64,000 nt of DNA from Fictibacillus sp. FJAT-27399 (GCF_001510655.1 NZ_LMVC01000002.1:455700-519699), one strand, 5' to 3'; positions 7,636 to 16,545 are shown, numbered from the stretch's first letter. Numbers and translations: made by a program. Notes: generated by a model not told the origin, from the sequence alone.

Positions 7636-9351
7636 ATGAAAGTGGAAACGCTTCCGAGTGTAAAGGGTAACTTTAACCTTGAAGACTATCAAGCAGCATA
7701 TGACGCATTTGACTGGAAAAGCATAGAAAAAGAATTTTCCTGGTATGAAACGGGGCGAGTCAATCTAGCCTATGAAGCGGTTGACAGACATGCAGAAGGC
7801 GATAGAAAAAATAAAGTAGCACTTTATTTCTCAGATCAGAAAAGAGACGAGAAGTATACATTTAAAGAGATGAAGGAACAATCTAATCGGGCCGGCAATA
7901 TGCTCCGCCAGCTTGATGTTGAAAAAGGGGACAGGGTGTTTATTTTTATGCCGCGTTCTCCTGAGCTGTATTTTTCACTGCTCGGGGCAATCAAACTGGG
8001 AGCCATCGTCGGCCCGCTGTTTGAAGCATTTATGGAAGGGGCAGTCAGAGACCGTCTGGAAGACAGCGAAGCTAAAGTACTGATCACAACTCCTCAGCTT
8101 TTGGAGCGCGTGCCAGTCAGCGAACTTCCTTATTTAAAACACGTTGTGCTCGTTGGTGAGGACGTGAAGGAAGAAGGGCCGTATGTCGATTATTTCAGCC
8201 GAATGGAAAAAGCGGACAAGGAGCTCGATTTGGAATGGGTAGACCGTGAAGACGGGCTGATCCTTCACTATACATCAGGCTCAACCGGTAAACCAAAAGG
8301 CGTCCTCCATGTTCATAATGCGATGATTCAGCATTATCAGACCGCTAAATGGGTACTTGATCTTAAAGAATCGGATGTTTACTGGTGCACGGCCGATCCC
8401 GGCTGGGTGACAGGAACCTCCTATGGTATTTTCGGACCTTGGCTGAACGGTGCCTCCAATGTGGTCCGGGGCGGCAGGTTTAGCCCGGAAGATTGGTACG
8501 GTACGATCGCAAAGTATGGCGTAACGGTTTGGTACAGTGCACCAACCGCATTCCGTATGCTTATGGGAGCCGGGGATGAGGTCGTAAAACGCTTTGATCT
8601 TTCTTCGCTCCGACACATCCTGAGTGTTGGCGAGCCGCTGAATGCTGAAGTAGTCCGCTGGGGAATGAAGGTCTTTAATCTTAGAATTCATGATAACTGG
8701 TGGATGACAGAAACAGGAGCTCAGCTCATCAGCAATTTCCCGGCAGTTGAAGTTAAGCCGGGCTCAATGGGCAAACCATTCCCGGGCATTGAAGCGGCTA
8801 TCATCGATGATCAGGATAATATCCTGCCGCCTAACCGAATGGGGAACCTGGCGATTAAAAAAGGATGGCCTTCCATGATGAGAGCGATCTGGAACAATCC
8901 GCAAAAATATGAATCTTACTTTACCCCTGGCGGCTGGTATGTGTCTGGGGACTCAGCCTATATGGATGAGGATGGCTACTTCTGGTTCCAAGGCCGTATT
9001 GATGATGTTATTATGACATCGGGTGAAAGGGTAGGGCCTTTTGAGGTAGAAAGCAAGCTTGTCGAACACCCTGCAGTTGCCGAGGCGGGGGTAATCGGGA
9101 AGCCAGACCCGGTTCGCGGTGAAGTCATTAAAGCATTCATCGCACTGCGTGAGGGTTATTCTCCGAGCGAAGAATTGATTCAGGAAATCAGATCGTTTGT
9201 GAAATCTGGTTTGGCCGCTCACTCTGCGCCAAGAGAAATCGAGTTCAGAGACAAGCTGCCTAAGACAAGAAGCGGCAAGATCATGCGCCGTGTACTCAAG
9301 GCATGGGAATTGGATCTGCCGACAGGCGACTTGTCCACGATGGAAGACTAA
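7636..9351 (+). CDS. acsA: Acetyl-CoA synthetase (acetate-CoA ligase, AMP-forming)
   Basis: Converts acetate, ATP and CoA to acetyl-CoA through acetyl-AMP, for growth on acetate or on acetate from acetoin breakdown. The 571-aa ANL-family enzyme has the P-loop-like LHYTSGSTGKPKGVLHVH, the WWMTETGAQ adenylation motif, the hinge GRIDDVIMTSGERVGPFEVE and the C-terminal PKTRSGKIMRRVLK. The lysine of that last motif is the residue acetylated by AcuA and deacetylated by AcuC in B. subtilis, both encoded next door. ATG with AGGAGGAG 8 bases upstream. Single-gene unit ending at a bidirectional terminator. Confidence 0.97.
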   Translation: MKVETLPSVKGNFNLEDYQAAYDAFDWKSIEKEFSWYETGRVNLAYEAVDRHAEGDRKNKVALYFSDQKRDEKYTFKEMKEQSNRAGNMLRQLDVEKGDRVFIFMPRSPELYFSLLGAIKLGAIVGPLFEAFMEGAVRDRLEDSEAKVLITTPQLLERVPVSELPYLKHVVLVGEDVKEEGPYVDYFSRMEKADKELDLEWVDREDGLILHYTSGSTGKPKGVLHVHNAMIQHYQTAKWVLDLKESDVYWCTADPGWVTGTSYGIFGPWLNGASNVVRGGRFSPEDWYGTIAKYGVTVWYSAPTAFRMLMGAGDEVVKRFDLSSLRHILSVGEPLNAEVVRWGMKVFNLRIHDNWWMTETGAQLISNFPAVEVKPGSMGKPFPGIEAAIIDDQDNILPPNRMGNLAIKKGWPSMMRAIWNNPQKYESYFTPGGWYVSGDSAYMDEDGYFWFQGRIDDVIMTSGERVGPFEVESKLVEHPAVAEAGVIGKPDPVRGEVIKAFIALREGYSPSEELIQEIRSFVKSGLAAHSAPREIEFRDKLPKTRSGKIMRRVLKAWELDLPTGDLSTMED

Positions 9352-9366
9352 TCATTTAAAGCAAAA

Positions 9367-9396
9367 AGCCCGCGAATTAATTCGCGGGCTTTTTTG
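9367..9396. terminator. Bidirectional terminator between acsA and the PBP gene
   Basis: Perfect 10-bp stem AGCCCGCGAA / TTCGCGGGCT with loop TTAA and T-runs both ways. The stop codon of the penicillin-binding protein gene lies in the loop. Confidence 0.9.
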
Positions 9397-12202
9397 GTTT
9401 CTTTTTATCATCATTTTGGGGAGGAGGATCCTTCGGCTTTTTGCCTGCCGTTGGATCATCCGTTTTTTTGTCATCCGTTCCCGGTTTGTCTGGTTTCTTT
9501 GGATCTGCTTTTTCTTTGCCGCTTTTAATCTTCTCAGATGGCGCCGATTCCTTGCCCGAGACGTCTACTGCTGTAACATACAGCACGCCTGATGGGGCAG
9601 ATAGAGAGGTTTTATCTGATGTTAGACTGCCGATTTTCTTAAACGGACCGTTTCCGGTAGCAGAATAATAGACACGGTAGCCGACTACATCACTTTCTCC
9701 TGACGCAGACCAGGATAGCTTCCCGCCTTTGGATGACAGTCCGCTGACTGTATCAGGGTTTTTTCCGTTCTCTGGAAGGTTTGTCTTAGGAAGAAGATGG
9801 TCAGAATTTTCTTCTCCGGCCACTTTCTTCAAGTCGACTCCGTCAAACAGCGCATCGTCGATGAGGACGCCCTTTTGAGTAAATTCTTTTGGTGTCGATT
9901 CGGACGCTTTGTATTTCTTTCCGTTTGCAATAACATAAAGCCCGGTATCCAAGCTGTTATCTGTTGAATCTGGAGCATATTTTACATTGAATAGATCTGT
10001 TGTTACAAGACCTGCTGACCGGCAGAGATCAGACGGAAGTTTTCCGGAGATCCCGCAAATTTCTTTCCTGACAATTCCCGAAGGCATGGAGAAACGATGC
10101 TTCGGGGCCATGAGTGATGGCGCGTATTTATAGGCATCATTGGCAAAAGCTGCCCACAGGGTCTGGCTAATATGCTGTTGTCCTGTTGGAAGTGCTTCAG
10201 GTTTATCATATCCGTGCCATACACCAAGCGTTACGTTAGGATTTGTCGCTACAAACCAAGAATCCTTGGCAGAGGATGTGGTACCGGTTTTTCCGGCCCA
10301 ATCTGCATAAAAGTTCAGTCTGCCTGGAATGCTTGCTGCGGTTCCGCCTGGCTTCAGTACATCCCTCATCATATCAAGGATAAGATAAGAGGTTTGCGGA
10401 GAATATACTGGCACCAGCTTAGATTTATGTTTATATAGAACTTTTCCATGTTTGTCTTCAATTTTTTCAATAAGGTAGGCATCCACAAACTTGCCTTGGT
10501 TAGCAAAGGTTGCGAAAGCGTTCGTATTCTCTTCTACGGTTACCCCGTGGGTCAACCCCCCGATGGCAACAGATGTAGCCGATCTGTCTGTATCAGTAAT
10601 TGTTGTGAATCCCATTTTCTCCAATCGATTGAAGGCATCGGCCCGATTCGCTCTCATGAAGCTGCGCAGTGCAGGAATATTATAAGACTTGGCAAGTGCG
10701 GTCCTTGCGGAAAGGAGTCCATGAAAACGGTTATCATAGTTGTTTGGTGCGTAATTGCCAATGGTCAGCGGTGTATCAGGAATGATGTAACCCGGCTGCA
10801 CTTTACCTTCCTCAATGGCCGGAGCATATGCGAGCAGCGGCTTCATCGTTGAACCATTCTGTCTTAATGCCTGAGTTGCATGGTTCAGCTGTTCACGGTT
10901 GTAATCACGCCCTCCGACAAAGCTGATGATAGCTCCTGTTTTATTTTCGATCAGTATGGAGCCTACTTCCTGCGGCTGCTTTTCATAGATCCATTTTCCT
11001 TTGGCATTCTTCACACGGACGAGGTGGGTAGAGCCGAAGAGATATTTGTTCTTCGCTGTTTTCTCCATTTCCTCATAGATCTTTTTATTGATTGTCGTAT
11101 GAATTTTCAGGCCTTTTTGGCGCAGCTGTACAAAAGCATTCTGACGGTAATCATCTTTTGTGTTCTGCTTAAGCTTGTCAAAGTTCTTGCCGTCTTTTTT
11201 CGCGGCGAGCCTTGCAAGGATATCTGCTGAACGGCGCTCGACTTCAATGCTTAAGTAAGGATATTTTTCGTAAGAAGATTCCTTCTTCGTTACAAAGTGT
11301 CTTCTCACATTATATTTCAGTGCTTTATCGTATTGTTCAGGTGTGATGGCTCCATTTGTCAGCATGCGGTTCAAAACCGTTTTCATGCGGTTGGTACCAT
11401 ATGTAATATCTTTTTTAACTGCTCCTTGTTGTGTAAATGGAGAATATACAAACGGGTTTTGCGGCATGCCTGCAAGGAAAGCTGCCTGCGGCAAGTTCAG
11501 TTTGTCAGCGTCAACACCGAAAACTCCCTGAGCGGCCGCCTGGATGCCGGCTACGTTTCTGCCGGATGAGTTACGTCCGAATGGAACGATGTTTAAATAT
11601 GCTTCAAGGATTTGCTCTTTTGTAAACAAGTGCTCGAGTCTGAGTGCGAGCAGGATTTCTTTCGCTTTTCTGTCGAAGGAAACCTCGTTCGTTAAGATCT
11701 GGTTTTTAATGAGCTGCTGAGTAAGAGTACTCCCGCCCGAACGGTTATCGGAGCCTGTTACTTCCTGAAGCGTTGCCCGGAGGATAGCCTTTGGAACAAT
11801 CCCGTCATGCTCATAGAAATATTGATCCTCCGTTGAAATAACGGCATCTTTTACGAATGGTGAGATTTCCTTTAAAGGAACCTCCTGGCGGTCAAGGTCA
11901 GCACGCAGCTTGCCGATCAGTTGATCTTTGTCAAAATACATCGTACTCGTTTCTTCGTAATTGTAAATGTCATCCTTCATGGTGCTGTAAGCTCTGACTG
12001 GCTCGTTTTTTACAAGCGAGGCCAGAAAGCCAGCCCCTGCTCCAGCAGCCAAACAGCCGCAAAGCAAGAACAATACCACGATAATTAAGAATAAGTTCCA
12101 GGTGAATGTGTATGTTTTATCTGCGGCCTGTATAATTTTTTTCTCATTTAGATACGCAATAAAGCGCCTCCATTTTTCCTTAATTTCCTCTAGATGAGAC
12201 AT
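9377..12202 (-). CDS. Class A penicillin-binding protein (PBP1A-like) with FN3 domain
   Basis: Bifunctional peptidoglycan synthase of about 941 aa, anchored by one membrane helix (roughly residues 30-55) after a basic cytoplasmic tail. The GT51 glycosyltransferase shows EDQYFYEHDG, GGSTLTQQLIKN and LEAYLNIVPFG. The transpeptidase has SxxK at Ser451-Lys454 (GSTMKP), SYN, and KTG at Lys638. After about residue 800 come a fibronectin-type-III-like domain and a Lys/Pro/Asp-rich low-complexity tail of about 60 residues ending KKPAN. ATG at 12202 is chosen because AGGGGGG lies 8 bases upstream; a longer frame begins at 12244. It is transcribed towards acsA. Which B. subtilis class A PBP is closest cannot be fixed by eye. 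Confidence 0.92.
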   Translation of the reverse strand: MSHLEEIKEKWRRFIAYLNEKKIIQAADKTYTFTWNLFLIIVVLFLLCGCLAAGAGAGFLASLVKNEPVRAYSTMKDDIYNYEETSTMYFDKDQLIGKLRADLDRQEVPLKEISPFVKDAVISTEDQYFYEHDGIVPKAILRATLQEVTGSDNRSGGSTLTQQLIKNQILTNEVSFDRKAKEILLALRLEHLFTKEQILEAYLNIVPFGRNSSGRNVAGIQAAAQGVFGVDADKLNLPQAAFLAGMPQNPFVYSPFTQQGAVKKDITYGTNRMKTVLNRMLTNGAITPEQYDKALKYNVRRHFVTKKESSYEKYPYLSIEVERRSADILARLAAKKDGKNFDKLKQNTKDDYRQNAFVQLRQKGLKIHTTINKKIYEEMEKTAKNKYLFGSTHLVRVKNAKGKWIYEKQPQEVGSILIENKTGAIISFVGGRDYNREQLNHATQALRQNGSTMKPLLAYAPAIEEGKVQPGYIIPDTPLTIGNYAPNNYDNRFHGLLSARTALAKSYNIPALRSFMRANRADAFNRLEKMGFTTITDTDRSATSVAIGGLTHGVTVEENTNAFATFANQGKFVDAYLIEKIEDKHGKVLYKHKSKLVPVYSPQTSYLILDMMRDVLKPGGTAASIPGRLNFYADWAGKTGTTSSAKDSWFVATNPNVTLGVWHGYDKPEALPTGQQHISQTLWAAFANDAYKYAPSLMAPKHRFSMPSGIVRKEICGISGKLPSDLCRSAGLVTTDLFNVKYAPDSTDNSLDTGLYVIANGKKYKASESTPKEFTQKGVLIDDALFDGVDLKKVAGEENSDHLLPKTNLPENGKNPDTVSGLSSKGGKLSWSASGESDVVGYRVYYSATGNGPFKKIGSLTSDKTSLSAPSGVLYVTAVDVSGKESAPSEKIKSGKEKADPKKPDKPGTDDKKTDDPTAGKKPKDPPPQNDDKKKPKKPAN

Positions 12203-12290
12203 TTGTAAATTCCCCCCTATCTGACTAATTATATCATATCCCATGTCGTTTGAAGGGGGACTTAAGACAATTTTGTCAGTGGATGAGGAA

Positions 12291-12582
12291 TTGACAATGC
12301 GTATAACCTGTGGTAAAAATGAAGAATATATGTCAATTGGATAAAGCAGAAGCGAAGATAGGATTTAGTAGTAACCGTCTCCCTGTTACAGAAAGCTGGT
12401 GGCCGCTGCAAACCAGTACATAGACAGTTTATGAATTACACCCTGGAGCTTTCTTTGTGAAATGAAAGTAGCAAAGACCGGTTGAAAAGCCGTTAATGGA
12501 TATGAGTGGGAGGAAATACGTTTCCTTCAACGAGGGTGGTACCGCGGTAATCACGTCCCTTATTACAGGGGCGTTTTTTATT
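12291..12582 (+). promoter_or_regulatory. tyrS promoter and T-box leader
   Basis: A tRNA-sensing T-box riboswitch that should raise tyrS expression when uncharged tRNA-Tyr accumulates. TTGACA at 12291-12296 and a weak TAAAAA at 12314-12319 form the promoter. Stem I runs from about GAAAGCTGG to CTGGAGCTTT; TAC at 12437-12439 (in GAATTACACC) is the likely specifier triplet for tyrosine. The T-box core AGGGTGGTACCGCGG is at 12533-12547. The terminator stem ACGTCCCT / AGGGGCGT with a T-run is at 12553-12580. T-box identity is certain from the core; specifier placement is inferred. Confidence 0.92.
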
Positions 12583-12616
12583 TGTCTTCATCCAGAAACT
12601 GAAAGGAGCAACTATA

Positions 12617-13876
12617 ATGACAATTTTACAAGACTTGGAATTTCGAGGTCTCATCAATCAAGTGACTGACCGGGAAGGTTTGGAAGAAAAGCTGCAGAGC
12701 GGGAAAACCCCTTTTTATTGCGGTTTTGACCCGACAGCAGACAGCCTGCATGTGGGCCATCTGCTTGTGATCATGACGATGCGGCGCCTTCAGCAGGCAG
12801 GCCATCAGCCGATCCCTCTTGTGGGAGGAGCGACAGGAATGATTGGGGACCCAAGCGGGAAGAAGGCAGAGCGGACGTTAAATGAGGCCGGTGTGGTTCA
12901 ACAATGGAGCGAACGAATTAAACAGCAGCTTTCTAAGTTTTTGGACTTTAACGCTCAGGATAATCCTGCGAAAATCGCCAACAACTATGAGTGGATCGGC
13001 AGCATGGACGTTATTTCATTCTTGCGTGATGTAGGTAAATACTTTCCGCTGAACTATATGCTTGCAAAAGATTCCGTAGAATCCCGTTTGGAAGCTGGGA
13101 TTTCTTTTACAGAGTTTACGTACATGATCCTTCAGTCTTATGACTTCCTTCAATTGTACCGCCAGGAAGGGTGCCGTATGCAGCTTGGCGGAAGCGACCA
13201 ATGGGGCAACATCACAGCTGGTCTGGAATTGATCCGCAAAGCCGGAGAAGAAGAGAGAGCATTCGGATTAACCATTCCGCTCGTAACGAAGAGTGATGGA
13301 ACGAAATTCGGGAAAACAGAAGGCGGAGCGATCTGGCTTGATCCGGAGAAAACCACTCCTTACGAGTTCTATCAATTCTGGATCAACACGGATGACCGTG
13401 ATGTGATTAAATTCTTGAAGTACTTCTCATTCAAGAGCCATGAAGAGATCAACGAACTTATTGAACAAGTGCAGAGCGCACCTGAAAAACGTGCTGCGCA
13501 AAAGGCGCTTGCAGAAGAACTGACTGCTCTTGTGCATGGAGAACAGTCATTGGAACAAGCCATCAAAATCTCTCAGGCACTGTTCAGCGGACAGCTTTCT
13601 GAATTGACTGGAGCTGAAATTGAGCAAGGCTTTAAAGACGTGCCTTCCTTTGAAATGGAGTCTAAAGAGGATATCGGTCTGATCGACCTGCTTGTAGCAA
13701 GTAAAATTTCTCCATCAAAACGCCAAGCTCGTGAGGATATAACCAATGGAGCGATCTCAATCAATGGCGAACGTTGCCAGGACCTTGAAAAAGTGGTGGG
13801 AAGAAGCTCTCGTATTGATGATCGATTCGTCGTCATCAGAAGAGGGAAGAAGAAATATTTCTTGATCCGATACTAA
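12617..13876 (+). CDS. tyrS: Tyrosyl-tRNA synthetase
   Basis: Class I aminoacyl-tRNA synthetase of 419 aa, charging tRNA-Tyr. Visible signatures are YCGFDPTADSLHVGHLL (HIGH-type HVGH), GGATGMIGDPSGK, LGGSDQWGNI for tyrosine and ATP binding, and KFGKTEGGAIWL in place of KMSKS. The C-terminus is an S4-like RNA-binding domain (SPSKRQAREDITNGAISINGE). ATG follows AAAGGAGC. Controlled by the T-box just upstream. The next gene is rpsD on the other strand, as in B. subtilis. Confidence 0.98.
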   Translation: MTILQDLEFRGLINQVTDREGLEEKLQSGKTPFYCGFDPTADSLHVGHLLVIMTMRRLQQAGHQPIPLVGGATGMIGDPSGKKAERTLNEAGVVQQWSERIKQQLSKFLDFNAQDNPAKIANNYEWIGSMDVISFLRDVGKYFPLNYMLAKDSVESRLEAGISFTEFTYMILQSYDFLQLYRQEGCRMQLGGSDQWGNITAGLELIRKAGEEERAFGLTIPLVTKSDGTKFGKTEGGAIWLDPEKTTPYEFYQFWINTDDRDVIKFLKYFSFKSHEEINELIEQVQSAPEKRAAQKALAEELTALVHGEQSLEQAIKISQALFSGQLSELTGAEIEQGFKDVPSFEMESKEDIGLIDLLVASKISPSKRQAREDITNGAISINGERCQDLEKVVGRSSRIDDRFVVIRRGKKKYFLIRY

Positions 13877-13893
13877 TTATGCTGAATAAGGAG

Positions 13894-14116
13894 GGGGCTG
13901 TCCAAGAAGTCTGGTAGCTGTTGATCTCCACTCCAGGCTGCTCGCTTTCCGCGGGGCGTGCGGTGAGCCTCTTGGCGCAAGCGCCTGCGGGAGTCTCACC
14001 TGTCACGCTAGTCCCGCTGGAGTCTCGCACCTTGCACTCCAATCAACTTTTCATTGAAGATTTTTCACGTCAAAGGAGCTGCCTGAAGGTCAATTTTCGA
14101 CTTTCAGGACAGCCCC
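13894..14116 (-). repeat. MITE-like intergenic repeat, copy 2, with perfect 10-bp inverted ends
   Basis: Bounded by GGGGCTGTCC (13894-13903) and its exact complement GGACAGCCCC (14107-14116). The interior matches, in reverse, the core of the 62134-62415 element: the GCTCGCTTTCCGCGGGGCG block, the GGTGAGCCTC block, the TCTCACCTGTC block and the CACCTTGCACT..CAATCAACTT block. The end sequences differ from those of copies 1 and 3, so the core is shared while the termini are not. The trailing T-run may let it serve as the tyrS terminator. Confidence 0.8.
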
Positions 14117-14124
14117 TTTTTGTG

Positions 14125-14197
14125 TTCGATAATAAAAAGTGCGTTTTCGATAATAAAAAAATTGTATCGATAATAAAATCCGATTTTCGATAACGAA
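14125..14197 (+). repeat. Short tandem array, about 20-bp unit (TTCGATAATAAAA)
   Basis: Four units begin with TCGATAA at about 14126, 14147, 14167 and 14187, so the period is 20-21 bp. Unit interiors vary while the TCGATAATAAAA part stays nearly constant in the first three. It directly abuts repeat copy 2. Bases 14198-14304 show nothing else recognisable. Confidence 0.75.
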
Positions 14198-14304
14198 TTA
14201 TTAGGTGCACCCTTAAAACTTCTCATGAAAGGGTTCGATTTTTTTAAAAATGATCCTAAAAAGTCGAACTGCTGCAGTTCTTCGCTGTCTGCTGATATTT
14301 GCAA

Positions 14305-14336
14305 TAAAAAAACGCTCCGTAAAAACGGAGCGTTTT
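14305..14336 (-). terminator. Intrinsic terminator of rpsD
   Basis: On the minus strand, stem AACGCTCCGT / ACGGAGCGTT followed by a T-run, a few bases after the rpsD stop codon. Confidence 0.88.
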
Positions 14337-14343
14337 CTTAAAC

Positions 14344-14946
14344 TTAACGAGAGTAGTACTCAACGATAAGCTGTTCTGAAATTTCAGCCGGTAATTCAGA
14401 ACGCTCTGGTAAGCGAGTGAATGTACCTTCTAGTTTGTTTTCGTCAAAAGTCAAGAAGTCAGGAACAAAGTTGTTCACTTCGATTGCTTCTTTAATAGCG
14501 CTAAGGTTTTGTGACTTTTCACGAACACCGATAACTGAACCAGGTGCTACGCGGAAAGATGGAATATCAACGCGCTTTCCGTTTACAGTAACATGGCCAT
14601 GGTTTACCAATTGACGAGCTGCACGGCGAGTGCGAGCAAGACCAAGACGGTAAACGATGCTGTCTAAACGAGACTCAAGAAGGATCATGAAGTTTTCACC
14701 ATGAATTCCTGTCATTTTGCCTGCATCGTTGAAGATACGGCGGAATTGACGCTCGTTTACACCATACATATGACGAAGCTTTTGCTTCTCTTGTAATTGT
14801 AAACCGTATTCAGAAAGTTTTTTACGTTGGTTAGGACCATGTTGTCCAGGAGCGTAAGGACGCTTTGCTAATTCTTTTCCAGTTCCGCTTAGGGAAATAC
14901 CTAAACGACGGGAAATCTTCCATGTAGAGCCAGTATATCGAGCCAT
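14344..14946 (-). CDS. rpsD: 30S ribosomal protein S4
   Basis: Primary 16S rRNA-binding protein of the small subunit and, in B. subtilis, a translational repressor of its own gene. The start at 14946 gives 200 aa, the B. subtilis length, with [21 protein letters not shown] at the N-terminus and AGGAGGAG upstream. The S4 RNA-binding domain includes [35 protein letters not shown] in pieces from about residue 92. A longer frame to 15015 lies within the leader. Monocistronic, with its own promoter, leader and terminator. Confidence 0.98.
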   Translation of the reverse strand: MARYTGSTWKISRRLGISLSGTGKELAKRPYAPGQHGPNQRKKLSEYGLQLQEKQKLRHMYGVNERQFRRIFNDAGKMTGIHGENFMILLESRLDSIVYRLGLARTRRAARQLVNHGHVTVNGKRVDIPSFRVAPGSVIGVREKSQNLSAIKEAIEVNNFVPDFLTFDENKLEGTFTRLPERSELPAEISEQLIVEYYSR

Positions 14947-15134
14947 GAATGACTCCTCCTTCACTTGTTTTGTTTTAGTAAAACACAACAGTGACTGTTT
15001 TCTTTTCATCTGCATATTTTATTTGCCTATACCTTCACTTCAGCAGCCTTTGAAGCTACGAGATATACCATGCTTCTTCAAACATGTAACAAAATAAAAC
15101 AAATGACGAACACAGTGCCGCTTTATTTTACACA
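14947..15134 (-). ncRNA. rpsD 5' leader, probable S4 autoregulatory RNA
   Basis: About 190 untranslated bases lie between the rpsD promoter and start codon, long for a single-gene unit. B. subtilis rpsD has a structured leader that S4 binds to repress translation (established for that species). Position and length agree; I did not derive the pseudoknot fold, so the assignment rests on synteny and leader length. Confidence 0.5.
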
Positions 15135-15140
15135 ATGATT

Positions 15141-15169
15141 AGTATATGTTTTTTCGGGAAACAAGTCAA
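15141..15169 (-). promoter_or_regulatory. Sigma-A promoter of rpsD
   Basis: On the minus strand, TTGACT (15164-15169) and TATACT (15141-15146) with a 17-bp spacer: a strong housekeeping promoter, as expected for a ribosomal protein gene. Confidence 0.8.
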
Positions 15170-15237
15170 GGGCTAGTCTTAATATAAAGGCGCCATGGCA
15201 GTGATGGCTGAATACAATAATGGCAAAGTGGAAGGAA

Positions 15238-15277
15238 TTGCGTTTCTGTGGGAGAAAGTTTATAGAAAGCGCTTACA
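15238..15277 (+). promoter_or_regulatory. Promoter with overlapping cre before the methionine gamma-lyase gene
   Basis: TTGCGT (15238-15243), a 17-bp spacer and TATAGA (15261-15266) form a sigma-A promoter. AGAAAGCGCTTACA at 15264-15277 overlaps the -10 and fits the cre consensus TGWAANCGNTNWCA at all but the first base, which predicts CcpA repression. Confidence 0.6.
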
Positions 15278-15299
15278 AATAAAAAAGGGGTGCATATCT

Positions 15300-16505
15300 A
15301 TGAAGTCCAAGTATTTTGAAACCAATGCCATACACGCTGGGTATGAGGACAGCAAGCATGGAGGAAGTCTGTCTCCCCCGATCTACCAGACCTCGACTTT
15401 TGTTTTTCCGGATGCAGAAACGGGCGAGCGGAGATTTGCCGGAAATGAAGCAGGATATGTTTATTCCCGGCTGAAAAATCCGACAGTGGTTATGTTTGAG
15501 GAGCGAATGGCAGAACTGGAAGGCGGGGAGAAGGGTCTGGCTTTTGCATCCGGTATGGCCGCAGTATCAGCAGTATTGCTCGGCCTGTTGAAAACAGGGG
15601 ACCATATCCTTTGTTCGGAAGGGGTCTATGGATGTACCTTCGGGCTTCTGCAATATATGGAAGATCATCTTCAGATCGGGCACTCCCTTATTCTAATGGA
15701 GAATGAAGCCGCTTTAGAAGCTGCGATTTTGCCTAACACCTCACTTATTTACATCGAGTCGCCGATCAACCCGACAATGAAACTTGTAGATTTAGAAATG
15801 GTGTCTAGAGTTGCCAGAGAAAAGAACATTCCAGTCATTGTGGACAACACGTTTTGTTCTCCGTATTTGCAGCAGCCTCTGAAAATGGGCTGTGACATTG
15901 TCGTGCACAGTGCGACGAAGTATCTTTGCGGCCATGGAGATGTCATCGGAGGCGTTGCAGTTGGAAGGCAGGACGTGATGCAGCAGATTGCAATGACCGC
16001 CCAGAAGGATATCGGTGGGATCATGTCCCCTTTTGAAGCATGGCTGCTTTTAAGGGGCATTAAAACGCTGCCTGTAAGAATGGACCGCCACTGTGATAAT
16101 GCCGAAAGGATCGCTGTTCTTTTAAAACGCCATCCCTCTATTGAGTCTATCTTTTTTCCGGGAGATCCGGACTTTGCTCAGTATGAGGCAGGGAAGAGGC
16201 AGATGAAAAAGGCAGGCGGAATGATCAGCTTTTTGATAAAAGGAGGCAAGCCGGAAGCTCAGCAGATGATGAATGCATTAAAGCTTGTCAAAATTGCTGT
16301 AAGTCTTGGGGACGCTGAGACGCTTATCCAGCATCCGGCGACGATGACACATGCCGTAGTGCCTGAACAGGAACGGGAGAAGATGGGGATCAAACAGAAT
16401 CTGCTGCGCTTATCCGTGGGGCTTGAAGCCTGGCAGGATATATGGGCAGATCTCGAGCAGGCTCTTCAGAGTGTTTATCAAAAAGAAAATCAGGTCGTAA
16501 GATAA
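15300..16505 (+). CDS. Methionine gamma-lyase-like PLP enzyme (Cys/Met metabolism family)
   Basis: Trans-sulfuration-family enzyme of about 401 aa. Family members cleave methionine, cystathionine or homocysteine, or transfer sulfur, using pyridoxal phosphate. It shows the NEAGYVYSRLKNPTV active-site Tyr/Arg, FASGMAAVSAVLLGLL, YIESPINPTMKLVD, the VDNTFCSPYLQQPL loop with a Cys typical of methionine gamma-lyases, the Schiff-base lysine in VHSATKYLCGHGD, and the late SVGLE. ATG at 15300 is chosen because AAAGGGG lies 9 bases upstream and a promoter fills the in-frame extension back to 15195. Methionine gamma-lyase is preferred over cystathionine lyase; substrate is inferred. It stands alone, not in a sulfur operon. 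Confidence 0.8.
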   Translation: MKSKYFETNAIHAGYEDSKHGGSLSPPIYQTSTFVFPDAETGERRFAGNEAGYVYSRLKNPTVVMFEERMAELEGGEKGLAFASGMAAVSAVLLGLLKTGDHILCSEGVYGCTFGLLQYMEDHLQIGHSLILMENEAALEAAILPNTSLIYIESPINPTMKLVDLEMVSRVAREKNIPVIVDNTFCSPYLQQPLKMGCDIVVHSATKYLCGHGDVIGGVAVGRQDVMQQIAMTAQKDIGGIMSPFEAWLLLRGIKTLPVRMDRHCDNAERIAVLLKRHPSIESIFFPGDPDFAQYEAGKRQMKKAGGMISFLIKGGKPEAQQMMNALKLVKIAVSLGDAETLIQHPATMTHAVVPEQEREKMGIKQNLLRLSVGLEAWQDIWADLEQALQSVYQKENQVVR

Positions 16506-16509
16506 AAAA

Positions 16510-16545
16510 AAGAACGGCCCGGAAGTTTTCCGGAGCCGTTCTTTC
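16510..16545 (+). terminator. Intrinsic terminator of the methionine gamma-lyase-like gene
   Basis: Long near-perfect stem AAAGAACGGC / GCCGTTCTTT with an inner CCGGAA / TTCCGG, just after the stop. It could act in both directions. Confidence 0.85.

Noticed and set aside
10448-10852. 134-codon frame antisense to the PBP gene
   Set aside because: Shadow of the transpeptidase coding frame; no ribosome site and an atypical Cys/Arg/Ser-rich translation.
13921-14193. 90-codon frame between tyrS and rpsD
   Set aside because: It lies entirely within MITE-like copy 2 and the tandem array, has no ribosome site, and its translation is low-complexity.
14125-14197. TCGATAATAAAA array as a CRISPR or replication iteron set
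   Set aside because: Repeats are too short and there are no spacers of CRISPR size, no cas genes, and no replication initiator gene nearby.
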